From Panax quinquefolius (lineage: Eukaryota; Streptophyta; Magnoliopsida; Apiales; Araliaceae), in the NCBI GenBank assembly GCA_020205615.1, contig CM035170.1:41789807-41853806 (forward strand): a stretch of DNA of 64,000 nt, given 5' to 3'. The translations under genes were made by a program, and so were the position numbers. Shown one piece after another: positions 47,962-58,699 of this stretch (position 1 is its first letter; each line of letters begins with the position of its first letter). Below the pieces are notes generated by a model. The model saw nothing but the letters and a program-made list of their open reading frames with translations. It was not told where the DNA came from and ran no database searches.

Positions 47962-47964
<3 letters not shown>
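47771..47964. mobile_element. MITE of about 194 bp inserted in E4 LTR
   Basis: Ends read GGGG... and ...GCCC in a TA run. The terminal inverted repeats are about 37 bases, imperfect outside but perfect over 19 bases (CACAGCTGTGTATTACACA, 47788-47806 and 47930-47948). No coding capacity. The inverted sister LTR at 49680-49710 has the empty site, going straight from ACCATACCTAATAT to ATTAGGTTAT. The interior holds CTATAGCGAT/CTATGGCGACAG motifs. The family is not certain; a TA-type duplication is likely. Confidence 0.75.

Positions 47965-47966
<2 letters not shown>

Positions 47967-48004
<38 letters not shown>
47967..48004. repeat. TA microsatellite
   Basis: An uninterrupted TA run flanking the MITE. 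Confidence 0.9.
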
Positions 48005-48007
<3 letters not shown>

Positions 48008-48850
48008 TATGGTAATTAAATTACCTAAGGGTTATAATATGGAATAATGTTAGTATTTAAAATATATACTAACCCTAAATAGATTTATTTTATTATCTCA
48101 ATTTATAAATTTTTATAACTTAGCTTAAGCAAGTCTAATTGGGTTATTAAATTTAATGTACAAGAGTAATGATTTAAATTCTAAATGGGTGGAATGGAAA
48201 CTCTGTTTAAATAAATAGGGTATGATAAAATGGAAAGTATTGGAATATGTTAATTTTTCTATGGCCCAAAGAATTAAATTGAAAGCCCAAAAGATTAATA
48301 TAGTAGCCCAAATTTGGAGCCCAATGAGAGAGGGGAATTTTAGACATTTAGTATACTAAATAAGTAATAAAAAGAAAACAAAACTTGGAAGAAAAGAGGC
48401 CACTTGGCCGGATATCTAGGGAGAGAAGAGGGAGTGCATGTCATCATTAAAGCTCCAAAATTTTCAAAGATATTTCACCAACTTAGCCACGTGTCAATTT
48501 ATTTATGAAGCCACATTATTTAATAATCCTCCATACATCTAAGTGATGATATTTGAGAAAGAGAAAGAGATGAGATGTTGGTGAAATGTATTCACACATA
48601 CATATTATATCTAAACATTTTTAATACAACAAAAATCTAGTTAATATCTCTTTCATTTCATTTTCTTTTAACTAACCAAGCAAAGCTAGAGATAGAAAGA
48701 TAGAGATAGATTCGATGGGAAGAGGAAGAAGAAAGAGATCCACCATTGATGCTCCATAAGTTCATCTGCTACTTCGAAAGGGAAAGAAAGTGTGCCCAAA
48801 AATTAAGGTGAAAACTCAAACTAGATTATTTCTTTTTATTTTTGTTTGAT

Positions 48851-49330
48851 TTTGGTGATTTAAAGTTCATGATCTTGAGGTCTAAAACCCATGATCTACA
48901 TGTTTTATATGGTTTTATGTTTAGATATAACAATTTTGAGTGTCAAAAGTTAGATCTAAAGTAAGGAAATGAAAACTAGTTTTTTCAAAAATTAGAACAC
49001 CCAAAATTATTTCTACTTTGAGGGGTTATAACTTGAGATCTACAACTTTGTTTTGTGACCCTTAAAAAGGGGGTATTAGGTATATAAGTTAACTACTAAA
49101 CCCAAGTGGTAGCTCTAAAAAATGTTGAGTACACAAGCCGTAGTAGATGTTTTAGTAAAAATACTTTTGTTGTTAGAAAGAAAAATAAATTGTTTCTGAA
49201 AAGTCACTGCTAAGGGCAATTTCGTCATTTTTCTGGCATTCAAAAATTCTGGAAAAATTTGGCATTCAAAAATTCTGGAAAAATCTGACATTCAAAAATT
49301 CTGGAAAAATTTGTTTCCTTTTATGATTTA
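48851..49330. repeat. Centre of the inverted LTR pair, with a 26-bp triplicate
   Basis: Looks like LTR sequence (TTGAGGGGTTATAACTTGAG), but orientation is unclear. Three copies of GGCATTCAAAAATTCTGGAA-AAATTT lie at 49235-49260, 49261-49286 and 49287-49312. Confidence 0.55.
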
Positions 49331-50138
49331 TTTAACTTGATTAATGTCCAACATATCCCCTCCCACTTAGGCTAAAAGTTGGGCCATTCTTGTAATTCTC
49401 TGGGATAGCAAATTTTAATTCTATGGGCTTGCAAATTAACATAGTTTCATACTCTTTAATTTTTATCATATTATAATCCTTTAGTTAGGTTTTTCATTCC
49501 CCTCCTTTGTAACTTCAATTCTTACTCATGTATCTTTAATTTCATAACCCAATTAGATTTTCTTTTCTTAGGTTATAAAATTAATTTTTTAAGATATATA
49601 TAAAATAAATCTCTTAGGGTTAGTATATATTTTTAAATACCATCATTCTCTTACATTATAAACCATTAGGTTTTTTTATTACCATACCTAATATATGTAT
49701 TAGGTTATATAACTTTATTCTTAATTCTCTTTATATACAAAATAAATGTATACACATTATATAATGTATATTTATTCAATCAATACATAACTCATATAGG
49801 TCATAGCATATTCCACTAGTGTATTAACTTAATAAATACCAATTAACTTAATAAGTTATAAACACTCACATATTCATATCAATAATTAATTACTTAAAGA
49901 TTGTAAATCTTTTAATTTAATAATCAAGGCTAACATTCAAGCTATGTTAATTTTTAACATAACTTATCTTACTCATCCTTAATCAAATTGATTACGTATT
50001 CATCTTAGTTAACTTAAAATAAATAAGTTAACTCTTACTTAATTTATATATTCACTTATATAGTTCAAGTACTTTCTAACAAAAAATTTATTCGTAAAAA
50101 TTTACATATATACTTATGTAAAAATCTCGGTCCTTACA
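49331..50138 (-). repeat. Inverted partner LTR (minus orientation)
   Basis: Read on the minus strand it begins TGTAAGGACCGAGATTTTT at 50138 and follows the E4 LTR in order, including the TTGGGTTATT and CCCAA-TT-GGGCC blocks near 48140 and 48300. It lacks the MITE. Confidence 0.75.
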
Positions 50139-50237
50139 TTCTCCCCTCCTTATAAGGATTCCGTCCTCGGAATCACTATTACCTTATACTCAAATTATGT
50201 CTATCTTTAGACATTCATTTGTTAATTAATCAATTGT
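50139..50237 (-). other. PPT, stem-loop and short 3' end of another chromovirus (E6)
   Basis: The minus strand reads ATAAGGAGGGGAGAA before the LTR, and GATTCCG-AGGA-CGGAATC (50157-50174) upstream: a perfect 7-bp stem. Only about 60 further bases of E6 remain. Confidence 0.7.
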
Positions 50238-50395
50238 AGACACTCGAAATTTTGCATTCATGTTACTAACCTTGCAGGAGGGCAAAATCGTCTTCCAGAG
50301 ATAATCCTGGAAGTCAAGTCGGCTCAATCCAGAGAAAACCTCGGGATACTCAGTTTTCAATCTCGGAGATAACCCCGAGATACTCAGTGGCTTGA
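50238..50395. repeat. Tat-like terminal fragment
   Basis: Begins TGTAGACACTCGAAATTTT and includes GGGCAAAATCGTC and the GAGATAACCCCGAGATACTC motif that is reversed at 23990-24480. Probably an LTR start, but the orientation relative to the neighbouring gag-pol is puzzling. Confidence 0.4.
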
Positions 50396-52210
50396 GAGAC
50401 CGGATGTCGAGGACGAGGACGAGGACGTACCCATTCCGGATCCTGCTCTTCTTCTTCCATTCCCCTCAAGGAGCTTCCAGCTATAAATGTGACGATTCTA
50501 GATCTCTTGGATGATTTGAGTCGTCACCCCTTGATCTATCTTCATAGGAACGAGGTAATAGATGTTTCCATCTTCCTTTTCCCATTTATGGGGAAAGGAT
50601 TCTAATTTTGATTTGAAATTTAATGCAGGTTCGTGGCTTTACATAGCCCAGAAGGAATTAGTTTAGCATACATTATCTGTATCAAACTCTCCATCCAGAG
50701 TACCGAGAGATTGTTCATGCTTGGAGCTTCGAGGCTTTCTTTTCCATCCCCCCCCCCTTCGTCGTTGTCCTTGGGGTTATCTTAGGGCTTTCTCTGAGTG
50801 CTGGTTTCACCACATCCAGTCTCTCTACTTGTTTAATTGTAAGGTGATGATGACACCGATGGATTGGTGATTCATCACTAGTTTGGAGTTTTCAGGGGCG
50901 CCAGTACCTTCGGTGGCTGACATTTCCCCGACTGCCATCATATCCCTTTTGGGAGTTCCGGCTATGATGCTCAAAGGTTGGGCTATCCATTCTGGTCCCT
51001 TGAGTTTAGATGCCATGAGTGGGGCTATAACTAAGCCATTTCCCGTTGATCGCAGGGTTAGAAATTGCATCCTTCAACGATTGTTCCTGATCATAATCAG
51101 GGGTTGTTTCTTGGTAGACAACTCCTCGATGGTATCATTCACTTTAGTTAGTGCCACTCGGGAGGTGGACCATATCAGACAGTTTGATTGGGGTTCCTAC
51201 ACCTTTGCCTACTTCCTCAGAAGGATACGCCTACACTTAGAGGGCATAGGCTTGGTTAGGGTTTTACCCATTTTTGCTAGTGATTATTTTCTCTTAATTT
51301 TTGATTCCCCTTGTTTGGGTTTCCATTTAGCTAGACCGCAGTTATTTAATCTTTACATTTGTAGTTTTGGGACTACGAGAGGCTCCCGTGTCTTTGTCCC
51401 GGTAACATGTTAGGTATAGAGACTTATCCCTGGGGACGGCGATGGCATTACTCCACTTTGACGCAAGCTCATGTAGCTGAGGGTTTCACCCATTCTCGCT
51501 TACACTTGGAGTTGTTGATAGCCGATGTCATTACATAGCTTCTTTACTCTGAGGACCACTTGACAGTTGGCTTTGAGGGTGGTTTCCCGACTGGTGTCGA
51601 GTATGTATTGTCGACCCGTCAGATTCTTCTTCTGTCAGATAGAGGCTGGGAGCTCTATTTGGGAGAGCGTGCTATCAGGAGCATCACAAGAGAGATATGC
51701 ATTCCGTTCTTTTCTCTTGCCAGGCGTCATTGGCCTTTTTCTCAGCCGATCACCTAGATCCCTTTGATGGGCATAGATGGTTTTACTTTGTTAGAGGGTC
51801 CCTTCACTCATGAGGCTTTTTACCGTTGGCAGTTCCCTCGCACCATTGGAGCTCAAACCTACGCCACATAGATTATGGGGGATATGGTTCTTGGCTCCGT
51901 CATGATGATAGATTGGATTGCATGCATCCGAGAGCCTACTCATTTGATATAGATTGAGAGTTTGACCCATCAGTTTGACCGATCACATTTCTTCATTCGA
52001 CATTTGGGCAGAGATCCATTAGAGGTGTATACTTTTGATCCTTCCAGCTCTGGCACTGGCCCGTCAGGTGTCCCATATTCTAATGGTTTTACCATCATAG
52101 ATCCTCTATTATATCGGCCTGATATCCTTTATAGCAGAGAGTCAGTGACTCAGGAGGAGTTACATCAGATGGATAGAATGTATGATGTGGACATCATTGA
52201 CTTCTTTTGA
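50396..52210 (+). pseudogene. Plant mobile domain (PMD/MAIN-like) ORF, copy 2 (broken)
   Basis: Homologous to copy 1 at 28155. Shared blocks: DDLSRHP-IYLH at the exon end, a GT...AG intron (about 50553-50629), LYIAQKEL, CPWGYLRAFSECWF, MMTPMDW with a stop, then an open run 50883-51413 with FSGAPVPSVADISPTAIISL, IIIRGCFLVDNSSMVSFTLV, FDWGSYTFAYFLRRI. A frameshift leads to WDYERLPCLCPGN, GRRWHYSTLTQAH and ELYLGERAIRSITREIC, with stops at 51537 and 51756. The tail MTHQFDRSHFFIRHLGRDPL (51962) ends IIDFF at 52207. It runs antisense to the gag-pol at 55212-61898. Confidence 0.75.
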
Positions 52211-52690
52211 TGCATTTCTAGCTATTTCTTTTGATAGGCGTCTGTTAGATATTGGGCGGTTATGCCCCATTTCTCGTTATATCTTTTGATAGGCCTTTGT
52301 TAGATGTTGGGTAGTTGTGCCCAATTTCCCTGTACTTTTTATTTTCCAGTTGTATACAGAGATTATGTATTTAGATGTTGATGTACCTAGGAATGTATGT
52401 ATCATACTTTATATTCCCTACATCATATTGTCATCTATCATTTATCATTTATCATGATGCGTGCATTATGTCATGGATATACATTTCTAGAGGTGAGTTT
52501 AGCATTGACCTCCGGATGGTCATATGATACGGCTCTACAGATGTCTTCATCCACTGTTAGCTGGATTGAGCATACCCACCCAAGTTGGTGGCCTCTTCTT
52601 TGAGATCTTGGTATGGAAGTTTGTCTTCCCTAGATCAGGTGACAGTTGATCAGTTGTTGAGGAACTCCATGACCCTCCTGACATTTTAGT
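52211..52690. other. Spacer between PMD and DUF7745-like frames
   Basis: Contains two near copies of TTGATAGGC-T-TGTTAGAT-TTGGG-(C/A)GGT-TGCCC at 52233 and 52287. Otherwise no supported gene. Confidence 0.5.
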
Positions 52691-54157
52691 TTGTCTTCCC
52701 TAAAGGGCATGATGGATCATTGGATACTAGAAAGACATGTGTTCAGATTTGATACCCATGAGTTGACTCCTACATTGGAGGAGTATAAGCGTCTTACAGA
52801 CTTGCCTTTGGAACGACCTTGTACTTAAATAGCTGTCGGTGACATGAGCTGACAGTTTATAACCTTGACAGGCTTGAGGCGCAGAGTTGTCGTAGTCGAG
52901 ATTACCTCAGGGCATGTGGTGTCCATTGATTTCTTTATTGACTAATTTAGGTCATTGGACAAATATCTACGATAATCCGGTTACTTCACCATTTCTGAGG
53001 GTGAGTAGCATGTTGTCTGCGTAGATATTTTCTTGATGTGCATTTTGGCCTATCTGTACATGTTGTTGTACATGAACCATCTGGATATCGGCATGATTAC
53101 GATATTTCGTGCTCTCAGGAGGGTTATACCATCTTGCCGATGATATTGGCAGAGACCTTGAGGTCGATCACATTTTTCCATACCCATTCTATGGGGTTTT
53201 TTAGAGGTAGTGTCGTCTTGTTGTACATGTGGTTTATGACACACTTGAGATTCATTGGCACATTTAGATGTCATGGGTATTATTTTTCCCATGAGATAGC
53301 CATGTCCTATTCCTTACAGTCGGCTGAGTGTATAGACACATCATCCTGGTTGGCTTTCTTGTCAGGGATCAAGGATCCATTTGCTATTTTTCCATGTTCA
53401 GGGCTCAGCTCTTCGTATAACTTTATTACTCATGCAGTCGCCATGGACTATCTACCCCTGGCTGGTTTGAAGGGGGTGACCACATATCATCCATTGGCTA
53501 TCATGGGATAGTTTGATCAGTTTTATGATATTCATCCCTTTGACGGGGCTAGTGGGTAAGCGATTGTCATCTCGGCTTTTGCTAGTAGAGGACTTGACCA
53601 TGATTTATGACTGTTGGACTCGTCAAGAGAGGGCTAACTTTTTGACTATTCATCCAGGTCTCTCTTCAGAGTATTCTGCATGGCTAGAGGCAGAGATTGC
53701 ATCGGTTAAGGTTGTTTCCTTAGAGCCGAGTATTGATTCTGACGATGGGAAGCCTATGGAAGATCCTGATTCTCCCACCGAGGATAAGTTGTTCGCTGGT
53801 TTGACAGCAGCTCTAGTTGATTCCCCTTGTATTCACACTGATGTGGCTCCACCTTCTATAGCCTTGATGTTGACAGCTCTTTCTGGTAGAGATGTCGCTG
53901 TTATTGAGAGGGATGATGCCCTAGCTACTAGGGATACTGTTGTTGTTGAGCAGTATGAGGCTCAATCGTCTCGGGATGCAGCTCTTGTTGAGCGGGATAA
54001 GACTCTAGCTACCCGGGATGCTGCCACTACAGATAGTGTTGAACTTAGATCTCATATTGTTAGCATTGTTACAGAGTTGAGTGCATTCATTGATGAGAAT
54101 GGTAGCATTATGCAGATGGCCGTAGATCTCTTAGATCGCATGGACACCTTAGGGTAG
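52690..54157 (+). pseudogene. DUF7745-like ORF with C-terminal coiled coil (broken)
   Basis: Begins in one frame with LERHVFRFDTHELTPTLEEY (52728), the L-PTLEE-Y-LL signature of a plant retroelement-associated domain I know as DUF7745. Stops and a frameshift follow to 53038. The open frame there has ILPMILAETLRSI and VVLLYMWFMTHL, then AGLKGVTTYHPLAIMG, matching the L(L)ADTY, LLYRWF and L-G-RG-I-YNP blocks of the family. After another frameshift 53513-54157 gives LTMIYDCWTRQERANFL and a repetitive, heptad-like tail (SRDAALVERDKTLATRDAA). Function is unknown. The domain number is from memory. Confidence 0.55.
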
Positions 54158-54585
54158 GAGCTCATAGATTCACCTCCATCTTCTGAGAGGGATGTCATAT
54201 TAGACTTGGTGGCCCGCTTATCTAGGGGTTTGTAGATTATCTTTTATTTTCCTGCATAGACTAGGTTAGCTATTTTTGTCATGTACATGATGCATTGTAT
54301 ATATCAAACAATATTATATGGCAAAGAAATATGTTTTGAGTCACTTCCCTTCTAGATATGCCTTGTTACTTGCTTGATAGTTGTCATTTTCTTCATAACT
54401 TGTGATCTTGATGTATTCTGAATTCCTTCTTGGTGGATGGACATTGGGATGTCCCAGGATCTTTCAGAATTGATCGTTGGTCTTTGGGTTTCTCAGTTCT
54501 TTAGTGTTTTGGGACTAGTTTTTTTAATGTGATTAGGGTTTGAGAAAAAGAGTTTTGGCTTTCCTCTTTGAGGGTTTGAACATAC
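54158..54585. other. Spacer after DUF7745-like frame
   Basis: No supported gene; a few residual coding-like bases up to 54235. Confidence 0.4.
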
Positions 54586-55115
54586 CACAAATGGTCGCCA
54601 ATTTACTCCCTATGATGAGGGGAGACTTGGTAGTTCCATCTTTATGGCTTGGTGTTCCTCTTTGAGGATTTGATCGCATCATAGATTGTCGCCGGTTTTA
54701 TCCCACTGATGAGGGGAGACCAGGTAGTTCCATCTATGTGGTCCAAGCCGATGAGATGTGGTTTGACCGCACCACAACAGGTCACTAATATTTTCCATTG
54801 ATGAGGGAGACCAGGTAGTTCTTGCTTTGTGGTTTGGCTTAAAAGGCTAAAAAGTTGAATGGGTAATCACATAACTATTGAAACGGTTTTGTAACTTCGC
54901 AGGGGTGAGACCGCACCGTAAATGGCTGCCTACGTACTCCTATTAATGAGGGGAGATTAGGACTTTTGTAATTTAGGCTTGGGTCTGAATGGTTTGAAAG
55001 TTGTATGTAGTGAAGGTTTTTTTTTGGATTTGTGCAGAGATTAGACCATACCATAGATGGGGCTGCCTACGTACTCCCATGTATGGGGGAGATCAGGTCT
55101 GCGTAGTTCCAACTA
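54586..55115. repeat. Five degenerate tandem repeats at the Tat-like 3' end
   Basis: Units of about 90-150 bases, each with GACCGCACCACAAATGG-CGCC, TGATGAGGGGAGACCAGG and TAGTTCC. Starts near 54586, 54672, 54768, 54910 and 55046. They lie between the antisense frames and the end of pol. Hypervariable tandem repeats between pol and the 3' LTR are known in Tat/Ogre elements. Confidence 0.75.
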
Positions 55116-55211
55116 AAGCTGGATTGATGCAGTTGGAAAGGTTTTAAAAACTTGAATTGACTTGATTGATGGATTGATAATCCAGAACCGGATGTTGTTT
55201 TGCAGGTTACT

Positions 55212-56460
55212 TCAGACATAATACCTCTTCACAATGTCTGGGTGGATAAGCTGAGGAAATTCTTCGCTATCCATTTCTTTCAATGTGAGGGCTCCTCTTG
55301 TAAATACCTCCTTGACAATGAAAGGGTCTTCCCAGTTTGGGTCAAACTTTCCTTTAGAGACCAAGTCATTTTCTTTGAACTTTCGTAGCTGGACTTTCTT
55401 GTTGTAGGATCGCGCGATCCTCTGTTGATATAATTGACCATGTAAAATGGTTTTGGCCCTCCTCTCATCTATCAGAGATAATTTGTGGTTCTGATCTTTC
55501 AACCATTGGTCTTCCTCCATTTGAACATCTATTAATACTGTTAGGGATGCTATTTCTACCTCTATGGGGAGCACTACTTCCATGCCATAGGTTAATGAGT
55601 AGGGGGTTACCCCAGTGGAAGTGCGCATTGACGTTCTGTAGGCTAACAGAGTCAGAGGAAATAATTTAGGCCATCCTTTGTGATTGGCAGACATCTTTTG
55701 TATGATCTTCTTTATGTTCTTATTAGCTGCTTCAATAGCACCATTCATCTTTGGACGATAGATGATGGAGTTGAGATGCTGGATGTGGAATTTACTACAT
55801 AATTCCTCAATTATCTGGTTGTTGAGATTTTTGGCATTTTCTGATTCGATCACCTATAGTTGTCCATATCGACAAATGACATTGTTTCTGATGAAACCAA
55901 TGATCACCTCTCTGGTGACTTTGGGAAAAGAGGTCCCTTCTACCCACTTGGTGAAGTAGTCGATCATGGTGAAGATAAACCGATGACCATTGCTGGCTTT
56001 GGGCTCGATTAGCCTAATCACGTCCATTCCTCACATTGAAAAGGGCCATGGTGAACACATATTGTGGAGTTCCCTTGGAGGAGCCAGGATGGCATTTCCA
56101 TGAATATTGCATTGATAGCATCTCCTGAAATGATCATCACAGTCAGCTTTGAGAGAGATTCAATAATTCCATGTTCTTAAGATCTTCTTGACAAGTAGAG
56201 ACCGCTCATATGTGGGCCACATACTCCACCATGGATTTCATCCATGAATCTTTGGGCTTGGTCTTTGTCTAGGCATCTTAGAAGGCCTAGTCTCGCATCC
56301 CTTTTGTAGAGTGTGTCTCCGCTTAGATAGAATTTCGTGGCTATTCTGTGGATCCGCTTTCTTTCATCTTGACTCGCCCTAGTGGGTGTAGATCCATCTC
56401 GCAGATATTCGTTAATGGAATGGTACCAAGGTTGTTGGATGGGAGGCAGTTCATCCACTA
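55212..56460 (-). pseudogene. Tat-like integrase (broken)
   Basis: Zinc-binding part: DEIHGGVCGPHMSG and CYQCNIHG, separated by stops. The core begins near 55975 with TMIDYFTKWVEG (first Asp). A stop at about 55855 precedes VIESENAKNLNN, where relatives have a TDN or SDN block, so the second catalytic Asp appears replaced by Glu. The third residue is in NGAIEAANKN. The C-terminus is open to 55212: WPKLFPLTLLAYRTS, STGVTPYSLTYGMEVVLPIE, HPDIVKRYYV. The motifs are typical of Tat/Athila integrases. Confidence 0.85.
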
Positions 56461-56464
56461 CTTC

Positions 56465-56950
56465 TCCGATGTAATTTACTTAGGTTGGTGCCTTGTAGCT
56501 GGAAAATTTGATATTTAGAATGCCTCCCCTTTCAGTTATATTGATCAAGGAGGTAGTGGTTGCTAATGCATCCGTGAAGTCATTTCTATTCCAAGGAATG
56601 TGGAGGAAGGATATTTCTTCAAAATCTGCAGCCATCTAGATAACTTGTCGATGGGCAGCAAATGCAATTCTTTGGTGTGATAGAACCCAATGGTTTATTT
56701 GATTACCTTCTCAGAATCGCTAAAGACAGTTAACCATTTGATACCCATGGATTGGGCCAGTTTAAACCCCATTATATTGCTTTCATACTCAGCTGTGTTG
56801 TTGGTGCTGAAAAACTACAACTTGATAGCAACGGGATATTGTTCTCCCAAAGTAGACACCAGAACTTCCCATGCTCCGGCACCTTCCATGTTTATAGCTC
56901 CATCAAAATACATCTTCCGTGATCAGACTGTATCCTTCTGATGGTTTTGT
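56465..56950 (-). pseudogene. Second RNase H (aRNH) of Tat type
   Basis: On the minus strand: MYFDGAINMEGAGAWEVLVS, GEQYPVAIKL, a stop, TNNTAEYESNIMGFKLAQSM and WLTVFSDSEKVIK. The FDGA, AEYE and DS blocks carry the D, E and D of an RNase H. It is separate from the RNase H that follows RT. Tat-lineage elements are known for this extra archaeal-like RNase H between the first one and integrase. Confidence 0.75.
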
Positions 56951-57564
56951 TAAATTGTCATTACCCCTTCATCGGGGAAATATGTTTCCAAGGGTTTGAA
57001 ATCCCCTGATGGTGTTGCAGCCAGTTGATCCACAATTCCTTGAGCTTTGATAGACTTTTTGGTCACATAAATAATGTCGAATTGTTGGAGGATCAACTGC
57101 CATTTTGACAGTCGATAATTCAACATGGGTTTGCTGAATACGTACTTAAAAGGATCCATACAGGATATGAGATAGGTTATGTGACCATGGAGATAATGTT
57201 GTAATCTCATGGAAACCCATGCTAATGCACAACAAGTCTTTTCAATCAAGGTGTACTTGTGCTCTCTGTTGCTGAATCTTTTGTTGAGGTAATAGATAGC
57301 TCTTTTTTTGCATCTATCGTCTTTTTGTACAAGCATGTAGCTCATGACATTATCATTGATTGACAGGTACATAAACATGGGAACGTCGTTCCTTGGAGGC
57401 ACCAAGACAAAAGCTTTAACCAATTGCTCTTTGATGGAAAGGAAGGCTTTTTGACAATCTTCATTCCACTTCTTGGAGGAGTTCTTCATTAACATTTTGA
57501 AGATGAGCTCACACGTTGCTGTGAGTTGGGAGATGAATCTACTGATGAAATTGATTCTCCCCAA
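56950..57564 (-). pseudogene. Tat-like RT connection and first RNase H
   Basis: Open 57564-56950: INFISRFISQLTATCELIFK, WNEDCQKAFLSIKEQLV, RAIYYLNKRFSNREHKYTLI, EKTCCALAWVSMRLQHYL, YRLSKWQLILQQFDI. This is the first RNase H of Tat pol, which is usually degenerate. The DG/DA start motif is weak here. Confidence 0.8.
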
Positions 57565-58520
57565 AAATCCCTATATTTCCCTCTTTATCCGGGGCACGGG
57601 CATCTTAGTGATGGCTTGAATTTTGGCAAGATCTAGCTCAATGACTTTGTGGCTCACTAGAAATCCAAGCAACTTGCCTGACTTGACACCGAAGGCACAC
57701 TTGGCCAGATTCAGCTTCAAGTTATATTTGCGCAACCGGTTGAAAAGCTTTTTGAGATGGTCTATGTGGTCCTCTTCCCTCTGGAATTTAATGATGATGT
57801 CATCCACATAGACTTCTATTTCTTTGTGCATTAAATCATGGAAAAGAGCCATCATGGCTCGTTGATAGGTAGCACCGACATTGATGAGGCCGAATGATAA
57901 CCGTCTGTAGTAAAATGTTCCCGAGGGAGTGATGAATATTATCTTCTCCCTGTCCTCTTCAACAACCATGATCTGGTGGTACCCAACAAAGAAGTCAACA
58001 AAAGTTTGGATAAAAGGTATTGGGAAATTATCTTTGAGACAAGCTTTTTTCAAATCCCTGTAATCCACACACACTCGTTCCTTCCCTCCGAGTTTAGGCA
58101 CGGGAACTATGTTGGATAGCCACTCAGGGTAGGTTGATACCATGATGATGTCAGCTTTGAATTGTTTCATAATTTCTTCTTTGACTTTTAAACTCCACTC
58201 AGGTTTTAATCGCCTAAGCTTCTATTTGACTGGCTTGAATCCCTCTTTAATGGGCAGGTGATGAATGATGATATTAGTAGACAAACCGATCATGTCTTCA
58301 TGAGACCATGCAAACACATCATAGAACTGGGTGAATAGAGCAACCAGGTCTTTCCTTTGGCTTGGGTAAGGTCCATGCCAATCTAGATTTGTTAAGGGTT
58401 TTTTGAGGTTCCGATGTTAGCAGAGGTGGTTTGATCAAGGTTTGGTTTGGGTTTATCTTCGATCCATTCTTTAATCTCCTCAGGCACCTCATAGTCCTCT
58501 TACTCAATCACCATCAAGTC
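57565..58520 (-). pseudogene. Tat-like reverse transcriptase (broken)
   Basis: RT is open 58170-57571: YPEWLSNIVPVPKLGGKERV, VDYRDLKKACLKDNFPIPFI, FVDFFVGYHQI, FYYRRLSFGLINVGATYQRA, IEVYVDDIIIK with the catalytic YVDD, and LNLAKCAFGVKSGKLLGFLV. About 15 residues are missing between FIPFIQT and FVDFF compared with relatives. Upstream KLRRLKPEWSLKVKEEI is present, with stops near 58220 and beyond. Confidence 0.85.
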
Positions 58521-58699
58521 GAAGTCCAACTTTAAATCAAAGTTGCAATCATTGTGAAGATTTGGCATTCCATCATCAAGTTTAGACAAACTTAACTCTA
58601 GAGTCCTGAAAACAAAATACTTTCACTTAATATATGAAACTATTTGATCATGCAAAGTGTTAGCATGGCATGACAAAAGTAACTGCTAATACAATGAAA

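Larger units (their letters stand above)
47349..48850 (+). repeat. E4 3' LTR (plus orientation, right border unclear)
   Basis: Begins TGTAAGGACGGGAAATTTT right after the PPT. 47349-48350 is matched in inverse orientation by about 49330-50138. The LTR end is not found; the junction with the inverted LTR lies somewhere between 48700 and 49330. Confidence 0.75.
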
